This document shows, one piece after another, positions 44,058-52,837 of a stretch of DNA of 64,000 nucleotides. Position 1 is the first letter of the stretch, and every line of letters begins with the position of its first letter. Under the pieces are notes generated by a model. That model was not told the origin of the DNA. It did not search any database and saw nothing but the letters and a program-made list of their open reading frames with translations. The DNA lies in NCBI GenBank assembly GCA_035505655.1, contig DATJQP010000083.1, forward strand, positions 1 to 64,000, in the 5' to 3' direction. The DNA comes from JAGVPT01 sp035505655. Its GTDB lineage: Bacteria > Bacteroidota > Ignavibacteria > UBA10030 > UBA8401. Made by a program: the position numbers and the translations under genes.

Positions 44058-45277
44058 GATGGCAAATGCCTCCTGCCGCCTCGGCGGATGATTGCCAGAC
44101 GGTAAATCTCCATGAGCATAGCGTGATTTTTCTCTGCGGTGTACTTTTCTTCAAACTCACGACGGGCACCCTTCCCGAGCGCTGCCAGGCTTCCGGGCTC
44201 CGACATGAGCCGCCGGACGGAGGCAAGGATCTCCTGGGAATTTCCGGGTGAAAAGAGGCTGCCGCTGACGTTTTCCTTCACGATAAACGGAAGCGAGCCG
44301 ATGTTCGATGCCGCAACGGGAACCTCCAGCGCAAACGCTTCCTGGATCACCATCGGGAAACCTTCGAAGCACAGCGACGGAAGGATGAGGAGCTTCGCCT
44401 TCGAGATTCGTCCGATCGTTTCCTCATGGCTGACGTTTCCCGTGAACGTGACCTTTCGTCCAAGTCCTCCTGCATCCACGGCACGCGAGAGGCTCGCCCT
44501 CATCGGCCCATCCCCGATAATTTCCAGACGGGGAGCTCCATCCCCCCACCTTTTCCACGCATCGACGAGGAGATGAATTCCCTTCGCCTCGTAGAGACGT
44601 CCGACGAAGACACACTTCTCTTCGCGGGCGCTCCACCGGACCGGCTCCGGCGGCCTTTCCATGAAATGCGGCTTCACGTGGAGCGAGTCGGCCCGGATCC
44701 CGAACGCGAGCATCTTTGCCCGCTGAAACTCGCTGAGTGTGATGAACTCGTCGACGTTGTTGTTCCACGTCTCGACGGCGTTGTGGAACGCAATCATCGC
44801 GGCGACCGGGAGTGTGGCCATCCGGCTTTTCCGGTAACACCCGTAACGGAGCGCCGGGAGAACGCTCTTCCGGTCGAGGCAAAGGAGGCACGCCTCTTCG
44901 TCGCGAACCGCCGTCGCCGCGCTGCACGCTACTCTATAGTTGTGCATCGTCATCACCGTCGGGACTTTTTCTTCGCGGGTCGCATAGAAAACCGACGGGG
45001 AGAGGAGCGGAAACGAATTGTGGATGTGAACAAGATCCGGGTGGTTCTCTCCGATCACCCGTTTCAGTTTGCGCAGTGTGAACGGATTCCAGACGGAGCT
45101 GAATGCGCCGCGCAAAGCACCGGCATATCCGCGTGAGAGAAGCTCGTCGCTCTTGCGCGTAAATTCAATGACAGTATGGCCATGACTCCGGAGAAGATCC
45201 GACTCCGCGAGATATGCCATGTTTTCCCCGCTCGGCGCAGTCGAGCCGTAGAAATTGTGAACCAGAAGGATCTTCAC
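44054..45277 (-). CDS. Glycosyltransferase family 4
   Basis: The 407-residue GT-B enzyme begins ILLVHNFYGSTAPSGENMAYLAESDLL. The donor half has CVFVGRLYEAKGIHLLVDAW, IIGDGPMRASL and CFEGFPMVIQEAFALEVPVAAS. A CxxC-type pair (EEACLLC) in the middle is typical of a GT4 subgroup. It is the second gene of the locus, 25 bp after the deacetylase, and overlaps the GT26 gene by four bases (ATGA). Confidence 0.9.
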   Translation of the reverse strand: MKILLVHNFYGSTAPSGENMAYLAESDLLRSHGHTVIEFTRKSDELLSRGYAGALRGAFSSVWNPFTLRKLKRVIGENHPDLVHIHNSFPLLSPSVFYATREEKVPTVMTMHNYRVACSAATAVRDEEACLLCLDRKSVLPALRYGCYRKSRMATLPVAAMIAFHNAVETWNNNVDEFITLSEFQRAKMLAFGIRADSLHVKPHFMERPPEPVRWSAREEKCVFVGRLYEAKGIHLLVDAWKRWGDGAPRLEIIGDGPMRASLSRAVDAGGLGRKVTFTGNVSHEETIGRISKAKLLILPSLCFEGFPMVIQEAFALEVPVAASNIGSLPFIVKENVSGSLFSPGNSQEILASVRRLMSEPGSLAALGKGARREFEEKYTAEKNHAMLMEIYRLAIIRRGGRRHLPS

Positions 45278-45302
45278 ATTGTGCCGATACGGTAAGACGT
45301 GC

Positions 45303-46067
45303 TCACACCGACGGTCTCCGATCCATGTACCACTTCTTAGCGTACAACCGGAATCTCAGATACTTGTACCTTCTCAGGCTCTTACCACTCAAGAGCGACA
45401 CAGGGTCTTTCAAGTTGTCGGCCGCAATCCTGAACAGGATGCCTCCAATTCCTTCCCACGTTTTGTTATCTCCGGCCCCGACTGCAAAGCTGTAACGATG
45501 GTGGCGACGGACACTCCTGGCGATCCTTGCATTGAACTGGCCGTACGGGTAGACGAAAGAATCTACCGCCCTGTCGAGCCTTCCTTCCAACAGCTCCTTC
45601 GAGCGCTTTACCTCATCCTCCACTTCAGTACTTTCCAATAAGTTGCTATGGGAGTACGCATGAGAGGCGATCTTTACGTTGCTGGTTTTGGACATCTCCA
45701 GGAGTTCTTTCCATGTGCAGAATGGAACCGCTTTCACGTGAGTATCTCCGACCATCATTTCTTCCGCCGGGACGCCGAGGCGAGTCACCTCGTCTATCGA
45801 ACCGCTCGACTCGAGAATGAATTTTGGGGAAACTGCGAGAAGAACCCGGAGATCAAACTGCCGGAGAAGTGGAAAGACGTACTTGTAGAAGCTATAGCCG
45901 GCATCGTCGAAAACCATACAGATGTTCGGTCTATCTTCCGACAATACGTCAGGGGGAAGGACGACGTTGAAATGTTGATGGATGTACCGGAGATGGTTTT
46001 CGAAAACCGAGAGGGAATTGGAGTGCCTGTCTGCCTCCACATGATGATACATGCAAGAGATTAGCAC
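45303..46067 (-). CDS. Polysaccharide deacetylase (NodB-like), first gene of the polysaccharide locus
   Basis: The 254-residue protein has NodB landmarks: CMVFDDAGYSFYKYVFPLL (Asp-Asp pair), KIASHAYSHSNL (the HxxxH metal site) and FVYPYGQFN. It removes N-acetyl groups from sugars. I chose GTG 46067 because AGGAG lies just upstream and it falls about 55 nt after the predicted transcription start; the longer TTG start at 46142 lies upstream of that point. No clear signal peptide is visible, although the first residues (VLISCMYHHV) are part of the fold, so it may act inside the cell or be anchored otherwise. Confidence 0.85.
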   Translation of the reverse strand: MLISCMYHHVEADRHSNSLSVFENHLRYIHQHFNVVLPPDVLSEDRPNICMVFDDAGYSFYKYVFPLLRQFDLRVLLAVSPKFILESSGSIDEVTRLGVPAEEMMVGDTHVKAVPFCTWKELLEMSKTSNVKIASHAYSHSNLLESTEVEDEVKRSKELLEGRLDRAVDSFVYPYGQFNARIARSVRRHHRYSFAVGAGDNKTWEGIGGILFRIAADNLKDPVSLLSGKSLRRYKYLRFRLYAKKWYMDRRPSV

Positions 46068-46345
46068 GCATACTCCTGATTGTTCGCCCCCTTTTTCAAA
46101 AAACTGGTACACCGGCGATTGCGTTGCACAAATATACACCAATACTTAGCATTTTCAAAGGGTCGCCGCAGAATGTCGAAAAACTATATCCGGACATTGT
46201 TCTACAAACCGCGGGGGATATGTTCGACAGTCACAGCTATCTGACCTTTCTTGATTGTCTGAATCTTGGGCCGTGAGGAAGGATACGGGACTCAGCCAAT
46301 CCCGCTGCGGGGGTGATAAGATGGCAATCCCAGGCAAAACGGGGT
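46068..46345. other. Divergent spacer upstream of the polysaccharide locus
   Basis: The 278-bp gap separates the minus-strand locus from the plus-strand DUF2279 gene. It holds the minus-strand promoter at 46129-46159. I could not find a convincing plus-strand promoter, and no gene is visible. Confidence 0.55.
46129..46159 (-). promoter_or_regulatory. Strong promoter for the polysaccharide locus
   Basis: Read on the minus strand, TTGAAA (46153-46158) is followed after 16 nt by TATATT (46131-46136), each 5/6 to sigma70. The same bases also fit the Bacteroidota consensus exactly: TTTG (46156-46159), 19 nt, TATATTTG (46129-46136) as TAnnTTTG. Transcription would start near 46122, about 55 nt before the GTG at 46067. 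Confidence 0.8.
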
Positions 46346-47239
46346 ATGAAACATCCATTTTTCAGGCACAGGAGACCGGCGGGGATCTTTTTTGTCCTCT
46401 CACTCCTTTTCGGCTCTTTTCCGTCGTTTCCTCAGAAAGGGACCGACAGGCTCCCGGTGACTGACACGATGCACGTCGAGCCGGGACGCCTCTCGGCGCT
46501 CATGGGAGGAGTGCTTGCAACGGGACTGGCGATCCATTATGAGCGTTATGTTCCGCTCCGGAAGGAATACGCTTCCCCTTTTCGGTTTCGGGAAAACCAC
46601 ACTTATGCGCTCGACCAGGACAAACTGCTCCATTTCTACGGCGCATTTGTCGGAAGCGCCTTATCGGCAAAAGGGTTTCAGTGGTCCGGAGTGAAGGACG
46701 AGGATGCCCTCCTTTACGGGTCCGCGACATCGCTCGCGCTTTTTACAATGATGAAGGTTGAGGACGGGCAGATCTCTTATTTGGGTTTTGACCGAATTGA
46801 CGAGGCGGCGAACATACTCGGTGCGGCGTACCCGGTCGCGCGATACTACGTTCCGTGGCTAAAGTCCTTCACGCCGAAAGGTTCGTACATTTCATCGGGG
46901 ATCAACGGTGTGGCTCAGGGACAACGGATGCCGGGGTTTCTGGAGGATCATGAGGGGCAGAAATTCTGGATGGGGGTAACCGTGCACGACCTGCTTCCCG
47001 AAGGGATTCAGGAATACTGGCCGTCACCTTTGGGGATTGCGTTCGGATGCACTCTGCGCGGGATCGAGACTCCTCAACCTTATCACGAACTGATCATCGC
47101 GCTGGATGTCGACCTGCGGAAGCTCCCGGGGGAATCTCCGTTCCTCAGGACATTGTGGGAGGTGCTCAACGACATCCACCTGCCGATGCCGGCCGTCCGG
47201 GTGAGTCCGTCCGCGGTTTGGTACGGTCTCTATTTCTGA
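46346..47239 (+). CDS. DUF2279-like membrane or envelope protein
   Basis: The 297-residue protein has a signal-like segment (~13-30, FFVLSLLFGSFPSF) and a pattern I associate with DUF2279/YfiM-type proteins: DKLLHFYGAFVGSALSAKGF, then MKVEDGQISYLGFDRIDEAANILGA, logged here as two pieces, DGQISYLGFDRID and ANILGAAYPVARYY. The C-terminal half is rich in aromatic residues and ends LYF, which suggests outer-membrane association. ATG 46346 is chosen over GTG 46313, which adds 11 residues; neither has a strong ribosome-binding site. Its last 10 bases overlap the convergent cyclase gene. Function unknown. Confidence 0.65.
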   Translation: MKHPFFRHRRPAGIFFVLSLLFGSFPSFPQKGTDRLPVTDTMHVEPGRLSALMGGVLATGLAIHYERYVPLRKEYASPFRFRENHTYALDQDKLLHFYGAFVGSALSAKGFQWSGVKDEDALLYGSATSLALFTMMKVEDGQISYLGFDRIDEAANILGAAYPVARYYVPWLKSFTPKGSYISSGINGVAQGQRMPGFLEDHEGQKFWMGVTVHDLLPEGIQEYWPSPLGIAFGCTLRGIETPQPYHELIIALDVDLRKLPGESPFLRTLWEVLNDIHLPMPAVRVSPSAVWYGLYF

Positions 47240-49230
47240 TCGTCGACGAGGACTTCGTAGACGGTGATCGGCGTGTCGAGTCCTTTAACTTTGATCGGGT
47301 CGAGGGGGCGGATCGGCACAAGGTCCTTCACGTGGCGATAGGTCGACCCCGAGATCATGATCCCTTCCACCGGCGCGTTCGATTCAAGTCGCTGGGCAAG
47401 GTTCACGTCGGATCCAAGGACGGTGTACTCCATTCGTCGCGGCGATCCGAGATCTCCCACGACAACCTCCCCGGTGTTGATCCCGATCCGGATCTTCAGC
47501 GGCAATCTTCCCATCGGCTCCCACCGTGCCTTGAATTCCCGGCACTTTTTCTGCATTTCGATCGCGGCCCGCACGCAACGGATCGCATGATCGGGCTGCG
47601 GCTCCGGGGCTCCGTAGAAGACCATAAGCCCGTCGCCGATGAATTTATCGACCGTCCCTCCGTACCGGAAGACGATCTCCGTCATGGCCCCGAAGTATTC
47701 GTTGAGCGTCGTGCTGATCTCCTCGGGAGTCATCGTCGACGAATAGGTCGTGAAGCTCTTGATGTCGCTGAACATGATTGTGATTTCCCGTTTCTTCGGC
47801 GTCGTCGAGAGGGCATCGGGATTGTCGACCATCTGTTTGACGACCGCGGGGGGAAAGTACTGCTCGAACTTCGACCGGAGTTTCTGTTTCTCCCGCTCTT
47901 CGCTGACATACCAATAGACGAGCACCGCCATGAGAGAAAGCGCTCCGCTGAGAACCGGTCTGACGATCGTGAGGATGAGATTCGCGTAGACAAACGCGGC
48001 AGAGGCGGCGATCACGTACCCGACAATGAGGACGATCACCGCCGCGGCGAACTTCATCGAGCGAAGCTGGGTAGCAAGGAGCACAAAGAGTGCGGCAACG
48101 AGGAGCTCGACGAGGAACATCGTACCCGCCGGCATCTCCGAGAGGAAACTCCCCGTGAGGATGGTGTTGAGGGTGCTCGAGTGGAGCCCGACGAGCGGGA
48201 GGCTCTCCTCGAACGGCATCGGACCTACGTCGGAGACGCCGGTCGACACATCCCCGACGAGGGCGATGGACCCGCCGTATTGATCGGCGAATGCTTCGAC
48301 CTCATCCTGGTCGTCGGCAATGCTGAGGACCTGGGCAAAGCTCAGGTGGCGCATCGCGGACCAGTCGCCGATCCAGTTGATGATCATGTTCCCCTTCGAG
48401 TCGATCGGGATAACGATATCCCGCTGAATTCCTTTGCCGAAGTCGGCGCCACGGAGCGTGATCGACCTTCCCCCGATAACGCTGATCCTTTCCGGCGGAA
48501 CCCTGAGAAGATCGCACGCCATCCGCATTGTCATGCTCGGATAGAACATGTCACGGTACCGCACGAGAAGCGGGACGCGGCGGAAGACCCCGTCCGGGTC
48601 GGCCTCGACGCTGATAAACCCGACGCCCTTCGCAACCCCGGCCAGTTCATGCCATGTCAGGAGGGTCTCGCCGGCACGGTAGAAGCCGTCGACGTTCCTG
48701 GCTTCCAGCCTCCAGGCCGTCGAATCGAGGTACCTTGCAACCTCCGGCGCATCCGGGAGCTTTCCGGATACGGTGTCGACGAGGCTGAAGGCGACGGGAA
48801 AGTACGACCGGCCGGAGGAACGCGCAGCCCCGATCAGGACGCTGTCGTCAAGCGCCTGGACCCTCTGAGCGAAGATGATGTCGAAGCCGATCGCCGAGCA
48901 TCGCATCCGGGTCAAGACATTGATCGCATCCCCGTAGTACCTCCTCGGAAAATAGTAGCCGAGGGTTCTGATGCTCGAGTTCGCGATATCGACATGGAGG
49001 ATGGCCGAATCGCAGGACGGGGGATTGACCTTCGCCCGGAGGACAAAAAGCCGGTCCACCGTCTGGTGGTCCCACGATTCGAATACGGTGGGGAAAACCC
49101 AAAAGAGGAAGCGCGCGAGAAGGAATGAGGCAAGGATGAGGAGCCCCGCGTTGACGGCTCTCCGCGCTTTACTTGTGATCAATGGTGAACGTCTTGCTGA
49201 AAAAGTTGTTGGCGGAGACCTCCGACGCAA
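47230..49230 (-). CDS. Class III adenylate/guanylate cyclase with CHASE2 sensor
   Basis: The 666-residue membrane protein has an N-terminal helix (~25-48), an extracytoplasmic CHASE2 domain (~50-350), three membrane helices (~355-430) and a cyclase domain (~465-645). Catalytic metal aspartates lie in MFSDIKSFT and GDGLMVFYG. DKFIGD supplies the lysine and YTVLGSDVNLAQRLE the aspartate and arginine expected of an adenylate cyclase. It would make cAMP in response to a periplasmic signal. The start is uncertain: only TTG codons (49230 or 49182) are available. It overlaps the DUF4384 gene and ends convergently with the DUF2279 gene, with a 10-bp overlap. Confidence 0.88.
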   Translation of the reverse strand: MRRRSPPTTFSARRSPLITSKARRAVNAGLLILASFLLARFLFWVFPTVFESWDHQTVDRLFVLRAKVNPPSCDSAILHVDIANSSIRTLGYYFPRRYYGDAINVLTRMRCSAIGFDIIFAQRVQALDDSVLIGAARSSGRSYFPVAFSLVDTVSGKLPDAPEVARYLDSTAWRLEARNVDGFYRAGETLLTWHELAGVAKGVGFISVEADPDGVFRRVPLLVRYRDMFYPSMTMRMACDLLRVPPERISVIGGRSITLRGADFGKGIQRDIVIPIDSKGNMIINWIGDWSAMRHLSFAQVLSIADDQDEVEAFADQYGGSIALVGDVSTGVSDVGPMPFEESLPLVGLHSSTLNTILTGSFLSEMPAGTMFLVELLVAALFVLLATQLRSMKFAAAVIVLIVGYVIAASAAFVYANLILTIVRPVLSGALSLMAVLVYWYVSEEREKQKLRSKFEQYFPPAVVKQMVDNPDALSTTPKKREITIMFSDIKSFTTYSSTMTPEEISTTLNEYFGAMTEIVFRYGGTVDKFIGDGLMVFYGAPEPQPDHAIRCVRAAIEMQKKCREFKARWEPMGRLPLKIRIGINTGEVVVGDLGSPRRMEYTVLGSDVNLAQRLESNAPVEGIMISGSTYRHVKDLVPIRPLDPIKVKGLDTPITVYEVLVDDQK

Positions 49231-49855
49231 GCGTCGCGATATCGATGCGGTCGGGGTCGAGATGCTTCGTCGTCTCTCCCCTCACGTTTCCCGCGATGCT
49301 GATGGGGCGTTCGGCCAGCGTTGAAAATGTCCTGAACTGTTTCTTTGTCTCCTTGATCTCATTGACAACGCGCAGAGCGCCGGCCTCTTTCCCGGAGGCA
49401 TCGGCCTGGCGGTAATCGACGAGGGCTTTCTCAAGGGCCGGCAGACGCTCGCTCGACGCGAGAACGTAGAAGGTCTCGGTGCCGGCACTCTTATCGAGGG
49501 TGAACCAGTCCCTTCCCTTCGGGATGTAATAGTTCTTGTCGAGGCTGTACTCGGTGTCATAGAATTCCGAGCCATACGGGAAAAGGACCGTCACTGCGTT
49601 AGCGGAACTTTTGTAGATGACGTAGACGTAGCACTTCTTCGCGAGGTTGACGTAGAGCTTGAATTGGTCGCCGCTCTTGAGAGCCGTGTCTTTGGTGACG
49701 ATTCCGAGCGTCCGATGTTCGGTCCCCCCGGACCGGGCGACGAATGCCCAATTGTACTTCACGTTCTCGCTTGGAGCGGTCCCTTGTGCGCGGCCCACCG
49801 CGGCCGCCACGAGAAGAAGAACGAGCATGCGATGGAATGAGTGTCTCGGCAACAT
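49169..49855 (-). CDS. Secreted DUF4384-type protein
   Basis: The 228-residue product has a signal peptide (1-23, ending GRAQ) and a beta-rich domain (~50-150) matching DUF4384: LKSGDQFKLYVNLAKKCYVYV, here in pieces GDQFKLYVNL and CYVYVIYKS, then VTVLFPYGSEF, IPKGRDWFTLD and TETFYVLAS. DUF4384 is often fused to caspase-fold proteases; here it is a separate gene 65 bp behind one. The C-terminal ~75 residues (after ~155) are charged and unassigned. It likely acts in the periplasm with the WD40-caspase protein. Its last bases overlap the cyclase gene. Confidence 0.82.
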   Translation of the reverse strand: MLPRHSFHRMLVLLLVAAAVGRAQGTAPSENVKYNWAFVARSGGTEHRTLGIVTKDTALKSGDQFKLYVNLAKKCYVYVIYKSSANAVTVLFPYGSEFYDTEYSLDKNYYIPKGRDWFTLDKSAGTETFYVLASSERLPALEKALVDYRQADASGKEAGALRVVNEIKETKKQFRTFSTLAERPISIAGNVRGETTKHLDPDRIDIATLASEVSANNFFSKTFTIDHK

Positions 49856-49920
49856 TGTGGTTGTTCCTTTCGTCCTTGAAAAATGCGGCGCCTCTTTTCC
49901 CCTCCGCTGCGTCTAGCCGA

Positions 49921-52329
49921 TCAATGCGGGATCAGGGAGATCGTCAGGTCCTTGTCGTAGTTTCCCTGGTTCCTGGTCGGGTGTTGATTTCCTTTCGTCT
50001 GTCGCTCGACATTCTGCTCAACATAGTCCATGAGCTCGCCGATCGTGACGGTGTAATCGTTGTTGATGTCGGCCTCCCCCTTGAGTCCCTTCAGAAGGTA
50101 ATACGTGAAGACCCCGTGCCCGAACTGATCGAGCTCCTGCGAAACCTCGCCCGCCTGACTTGCGGTGAAAACGATCGTCCCTTCCTTGGACTTGGAGAGA
50201 TCGCTGAGGTACTGGTTGATGAGATTGGTCTCCGAAAGCGAAACTCCGCGTGTCGCAAGGTCGGAGCTGATGCCTCCGCTGTGGCAGGCGTCGGTGAAGA
50301 CGATGACACGGCGCGACGGAATGTAGCGAGTGAGCGCCGTATTGATATCCCACATCGGGAACGCCGTCGTTTCGAGGGAATTCGGGTCTGTGTCGTAGGT
50401 GAGAAGGTAGTTGTTGTTCGTGTTCGCCGGCTCCGGAGCTCCGTGTCCCGCGAAGTAGATGACGACAAGGTCCTTATCGATCGATTGGCGCAGGAAGGAA
50501 TTGAGCGCCGTTTTCACGTTCTGAAGTGTCGCATCCTTGTTGAGGAGGACCTTCACCCGTTCCGGGTCGAACCCTCCTCCCGCCGGGCTGCCGAGGAAGT
50601 CGGCGAAATCGCGCGCATCCCGGTCGGCATAGCTGAGATTCTTGATCGTCGGATTCTGGTATTCCGAGATACCGATGACGACCGCCCATTGCTGGGGGGC
50701 GCCTGTGGGGGACCGTTGCGGCCGGTCGACCTGGACCGTCGTCGCGTTGGTGAGAACCCGCCGGGTGATGTTGAGGATCTTGGAAATTTTCTCTCCCCCC
50801 TTCGCGTAGACCGTGAACTGGATCTGGTTGAAACCCGATGAGAGCGGAAGCGTTTCAGTCTGGAGAAGTCCAAGAGGCTTCCGGGGGATGTTGTCCTTCT
50901 CCGCCACTTCGATGGTATTGAGCATCACCGTGTAACGGGTATAGTCGAACCAGGTCTTGAATTGGAGGTCGACCGACGCCTGATCCGTTTCCAGATTCTC
51001 CTTCGGGTTGACAATCTCGAGAGCGGCTTCCTTCCCGAGGCGCACCACCCGCACATCCTTCACTCCGCTGTTTCCGAAGATGTCCGTGGCGGAAACCGGG
51101 ATATCGTTCGAGCCGAGCGACGCAAGGGGAGCGACGACGCTGAACTTTTTCGTCGGCAGCTTCATCCGCGGATCTTTCTTTTCGCTCTCCGACGGCTCGG
51201 TGAGCTTCGCGAGCTGGCCCCCGACTCTTACTTCCTTCACACCGCTCTCATCGGATGCGTATCCGGATACCTCAACCTCGGTTCCATACAACCTGTACGT
51301 TTCACCTTCCTTCGGAAGAGGATGCTGGATGACAATCGTCGGTGGTTCCCGGTCGGGTTTGCGGGTAAGGACTGTGTAACTCTCGGCCATTCCGGAGGTG
51401 GTCACGGCGACGAGCGTGGAGGAATCCCGGAGAAAGAGCGCCGACGTGAAGACAGCGCCGGTGTCGATGATCGTCTTTCGGATGGATGAAGTCGAGAGGT
51501 CCCAGATGTTGACGGCGCCGGAGACCGCCGCAAGCCACGTGTTATTCGGGTTGAAGGCGATGGACGTCGGAGCCGGGTTTTTCCCCCTCAGAGTTTGGAG
51601 AAGTACAAAACTTTGCGCATCCCAGATCCTGATCGCCGAGTCGCCCGCCGCGGCGGCGAGCCACTTTCCGTTCGGACTGTACGCCAGGGCCGTGATGCTG
51701 GATTTCGAGTCGTTCAGCATCTTCAGAAGAACGTACGCCTGAGGATCGAAGATCTTCACCGACCCATCGGCGTAGCCAGCCGCAACTTTTGTCCCCGATT
51801 GATCGAACGTCACCGCGGTCGCCTCGATATCCTCCGAGCCGTTCGGAAAGGTGCCAAGGGGGTCGTCCGAGTTCACTGACCAGAGCTTCACATCGCCATC
51901 ACCACCGCTGCTGGCAATCCCGCCCGAAGAGGCAATATCGAGCGACGATACGCCCAACCCCCGGCCGTGGGCACTGACCTGCCGTATGAGGGCTCCATCC
52001 AAAACCGTCCACACTGTAATGTATCCGTCCGCCCCGCCGGCGACGATATATTTCCCATCCTTGCTGAACGCGAGGGTGAGAACCCGCGGTCTCTGGGTCG
52101 CAAGAGAGAGTCGCTCTCTCAAGGCCGATGGCTCGACGAGGAGCACGGTCTTGTCAACTCCTGCAACTGCCATGAGATCGCCGAGGGGTGAAAGTCGGGC
52201 GACGGTGAGGGGAGTTTTTGAAAGCGACGCCTTTTTGAGAGGCTCGACATACAGCTCCTGGGCGGCGACAGGTATCGCTGAAGCCGCAAGCCCAAGGACG
52301 AGTGCGAGGAGGAGAATTCGTTCTTTCAT
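49921..52329 (-). CDS. Secreted WD40-repeat caspase-like protease (peptidase C14)
   Basis: The 802-residue protein has a signal peptide (1-24, ending VAAQ), a WD40 beta-propeller (~35-325; strands such as YITVWTVLDG, DVKLWSV, AIRIWDAQ, AVNIWDLS), an Ig-like middle (~330-530) and a caspase domain (~545-802). The dyad is His629 (YFAGHG) and Cys682 (TDACHSGG). A calcium-type EF loop, DINNDYTVTIGEL (754-766), lies near the end. ATG 52329 follows AGGGG and a promoter at 52417-52445; the longer frame begins upstream of that promoter. It is probably a periplasmic protease with a docking propeller, and heads the operon with DUF4384 and the cyclase. Confidence 0.92.
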   Translation of the reverse strand: MKERILLLALVLGLAASAIPVAAQELYVEPLKKASLSKTPLTVARLSPLGDLMAVAGVDKTVLLVEPSALRERLSLATQRPRVLTLAFSKDGKYIVAGGADGYITVWTVLDGALIRQVSAHGRGLGVSSLDIASSGGIASSGGDGDVKLWSVNSDDPLGTFPNGSEDIEATAVTFDQSGTKVAAGYADGSVKIFDPQAYVLLKMLNDSKSSITALAYSPNGKWLAAAAGDSAIRIWDAQSFVLLQTLRGKNPAPTSIAFNPNNTWLAAVSGAVNIWDLSTSSIRKTIIDTGAVFTSALFLRDSSTLVAVTTSGMAESYTVLTRKPDREPPTIVIQHPLPKEGETYRLYGTEVEVSGYASDESGVKEVRVGGQLAKLTEPSESEKKDPRMKLPTKKFSVVAPLASLGSNDIPVSATDIFGNSGVKDVRVVRLGKEAALEIVNPKENLETDQASVDLQFKTWFDYTRYTVMLNTIEVAEKDNIPRKPLGLLQTETLPLSSGFNQIQFTVYAKGGEKISKILNITRRVLTNATTVQVDRPQRSPTGAPQQWAVVIGISEYQNPTIKNLSYADRDARDFADFLGSPAGGGFDPERVKVLLNKDATLQNVKTALNSFLRQSIDKDLVVIYFAGHGAPEPANTNNNYLLTYDTDPNSLETTAFPMWDINTALTRYIPSRRVIVFTDACHSGGISSDLATRGVSLSETNLINQYLSDLSKSKEGTIVFTASQAGEVSQELDQFGHGVFTYYLLKGLKGEADINNDYTVTIGELMDYVEQNVERQTKGNQHPTRNQGNYDKDLTISLIPH

Positions 52330-52416
52330 GTAAAACCCCTGAGAGTAACGCTGGTTGACGCAGCGGTCGAAGCGGCTCGGTGGGTGCACGACCCAGTGTG
52401 CTATTGTGCTGGCGGA

Positions 52417-52445
52417 AGTATGCTGAAAAGTCACCTCTTTGTCAA
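52417..52445 (-). promoter_or_regulatory. Sigma70-like promoter for the caspase operon
   Basis: On the minus strand, a perfect TTGACA (52440-52445), 17 nt, then CATACT (52417-52422, 4/6). Transcription would start near 52410, giving an ~80-nt leader to the ATG at 52329. Confidence 0.72.
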
Positions 52446-52749
52446 GACCGGCGGTCACACTGACGATCGCGTACCCTAGCCCGGGGCAGCCGATCTGGAC
52501 GAAGTTCACGGCACAATCATTCAATAAGACCCGGCATATCGATGACCTGGGTCAATGATTCATCTTGGCGCAGGGCCTTAAAGCGCCACTTCAGTCCCCC
52601 GGGAAGCTCGTCCGCGAGGTTGCATCTCCGAGTGAGGTCAAAGTAAACCAGCCCGCTTCGACAAAGGCTCTACCCTGCAATAATTCTTGCCTGTATCCCG
52701 GATGGTTCGGTCGCATCCGGTTCAGCGCCTCCGCTCACCGGGCCTTTGA

Positions 52750-52778
52750 TTGACTCTAGCCACCATCTTTCATATATT
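52750..52778 (+). promoter_or_regulatory. Sigma70-like promoter for the TPR gene
   Basis: TTGACT (52750-52755), 17 nt, then TATATT (52773-52778); both are 5/6 to consensus. Transcription would start near 52786, about 52 nt before the ATG at 52838. Confidence 0.78.
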
Positions 52779-52837
52779 CTTAACGTTTTGCAGACCACGC
52801 GGCACGTCCAGGGTTCCTTAGCGCGACACTCACTCCC

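Larger units (their letters stand above)
52330..52837. other. Divergent intergenic region between the caspase and TPR genes
   Basis: The 508 bp hold two outward-facing sigma70-like promoters (52417-52445 minus, 52750-52778 plus) about 300 bp apart. The stretch between them shows no gene; a long minus-strand extension of the caspase frame covers part of it but is judged non-coding. It could hold shared regulator sites. Confidence 0.6.

Noticed and set aside
47047..49128. 693-residue plus-strand reading frame
   Set aside because: It is the complement of the CHASE2-cyclase gene, has no recognisable fold, and is rich in Arg, Asp and His as expected of antisense frames in GC-rich DNA.
52330..52524. 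N-terminal extension of the caspase gene to 52524
   Set aside because: The extension lies upstream of a good promoter and ribosome-binding site, and it would bury the signal peptide.
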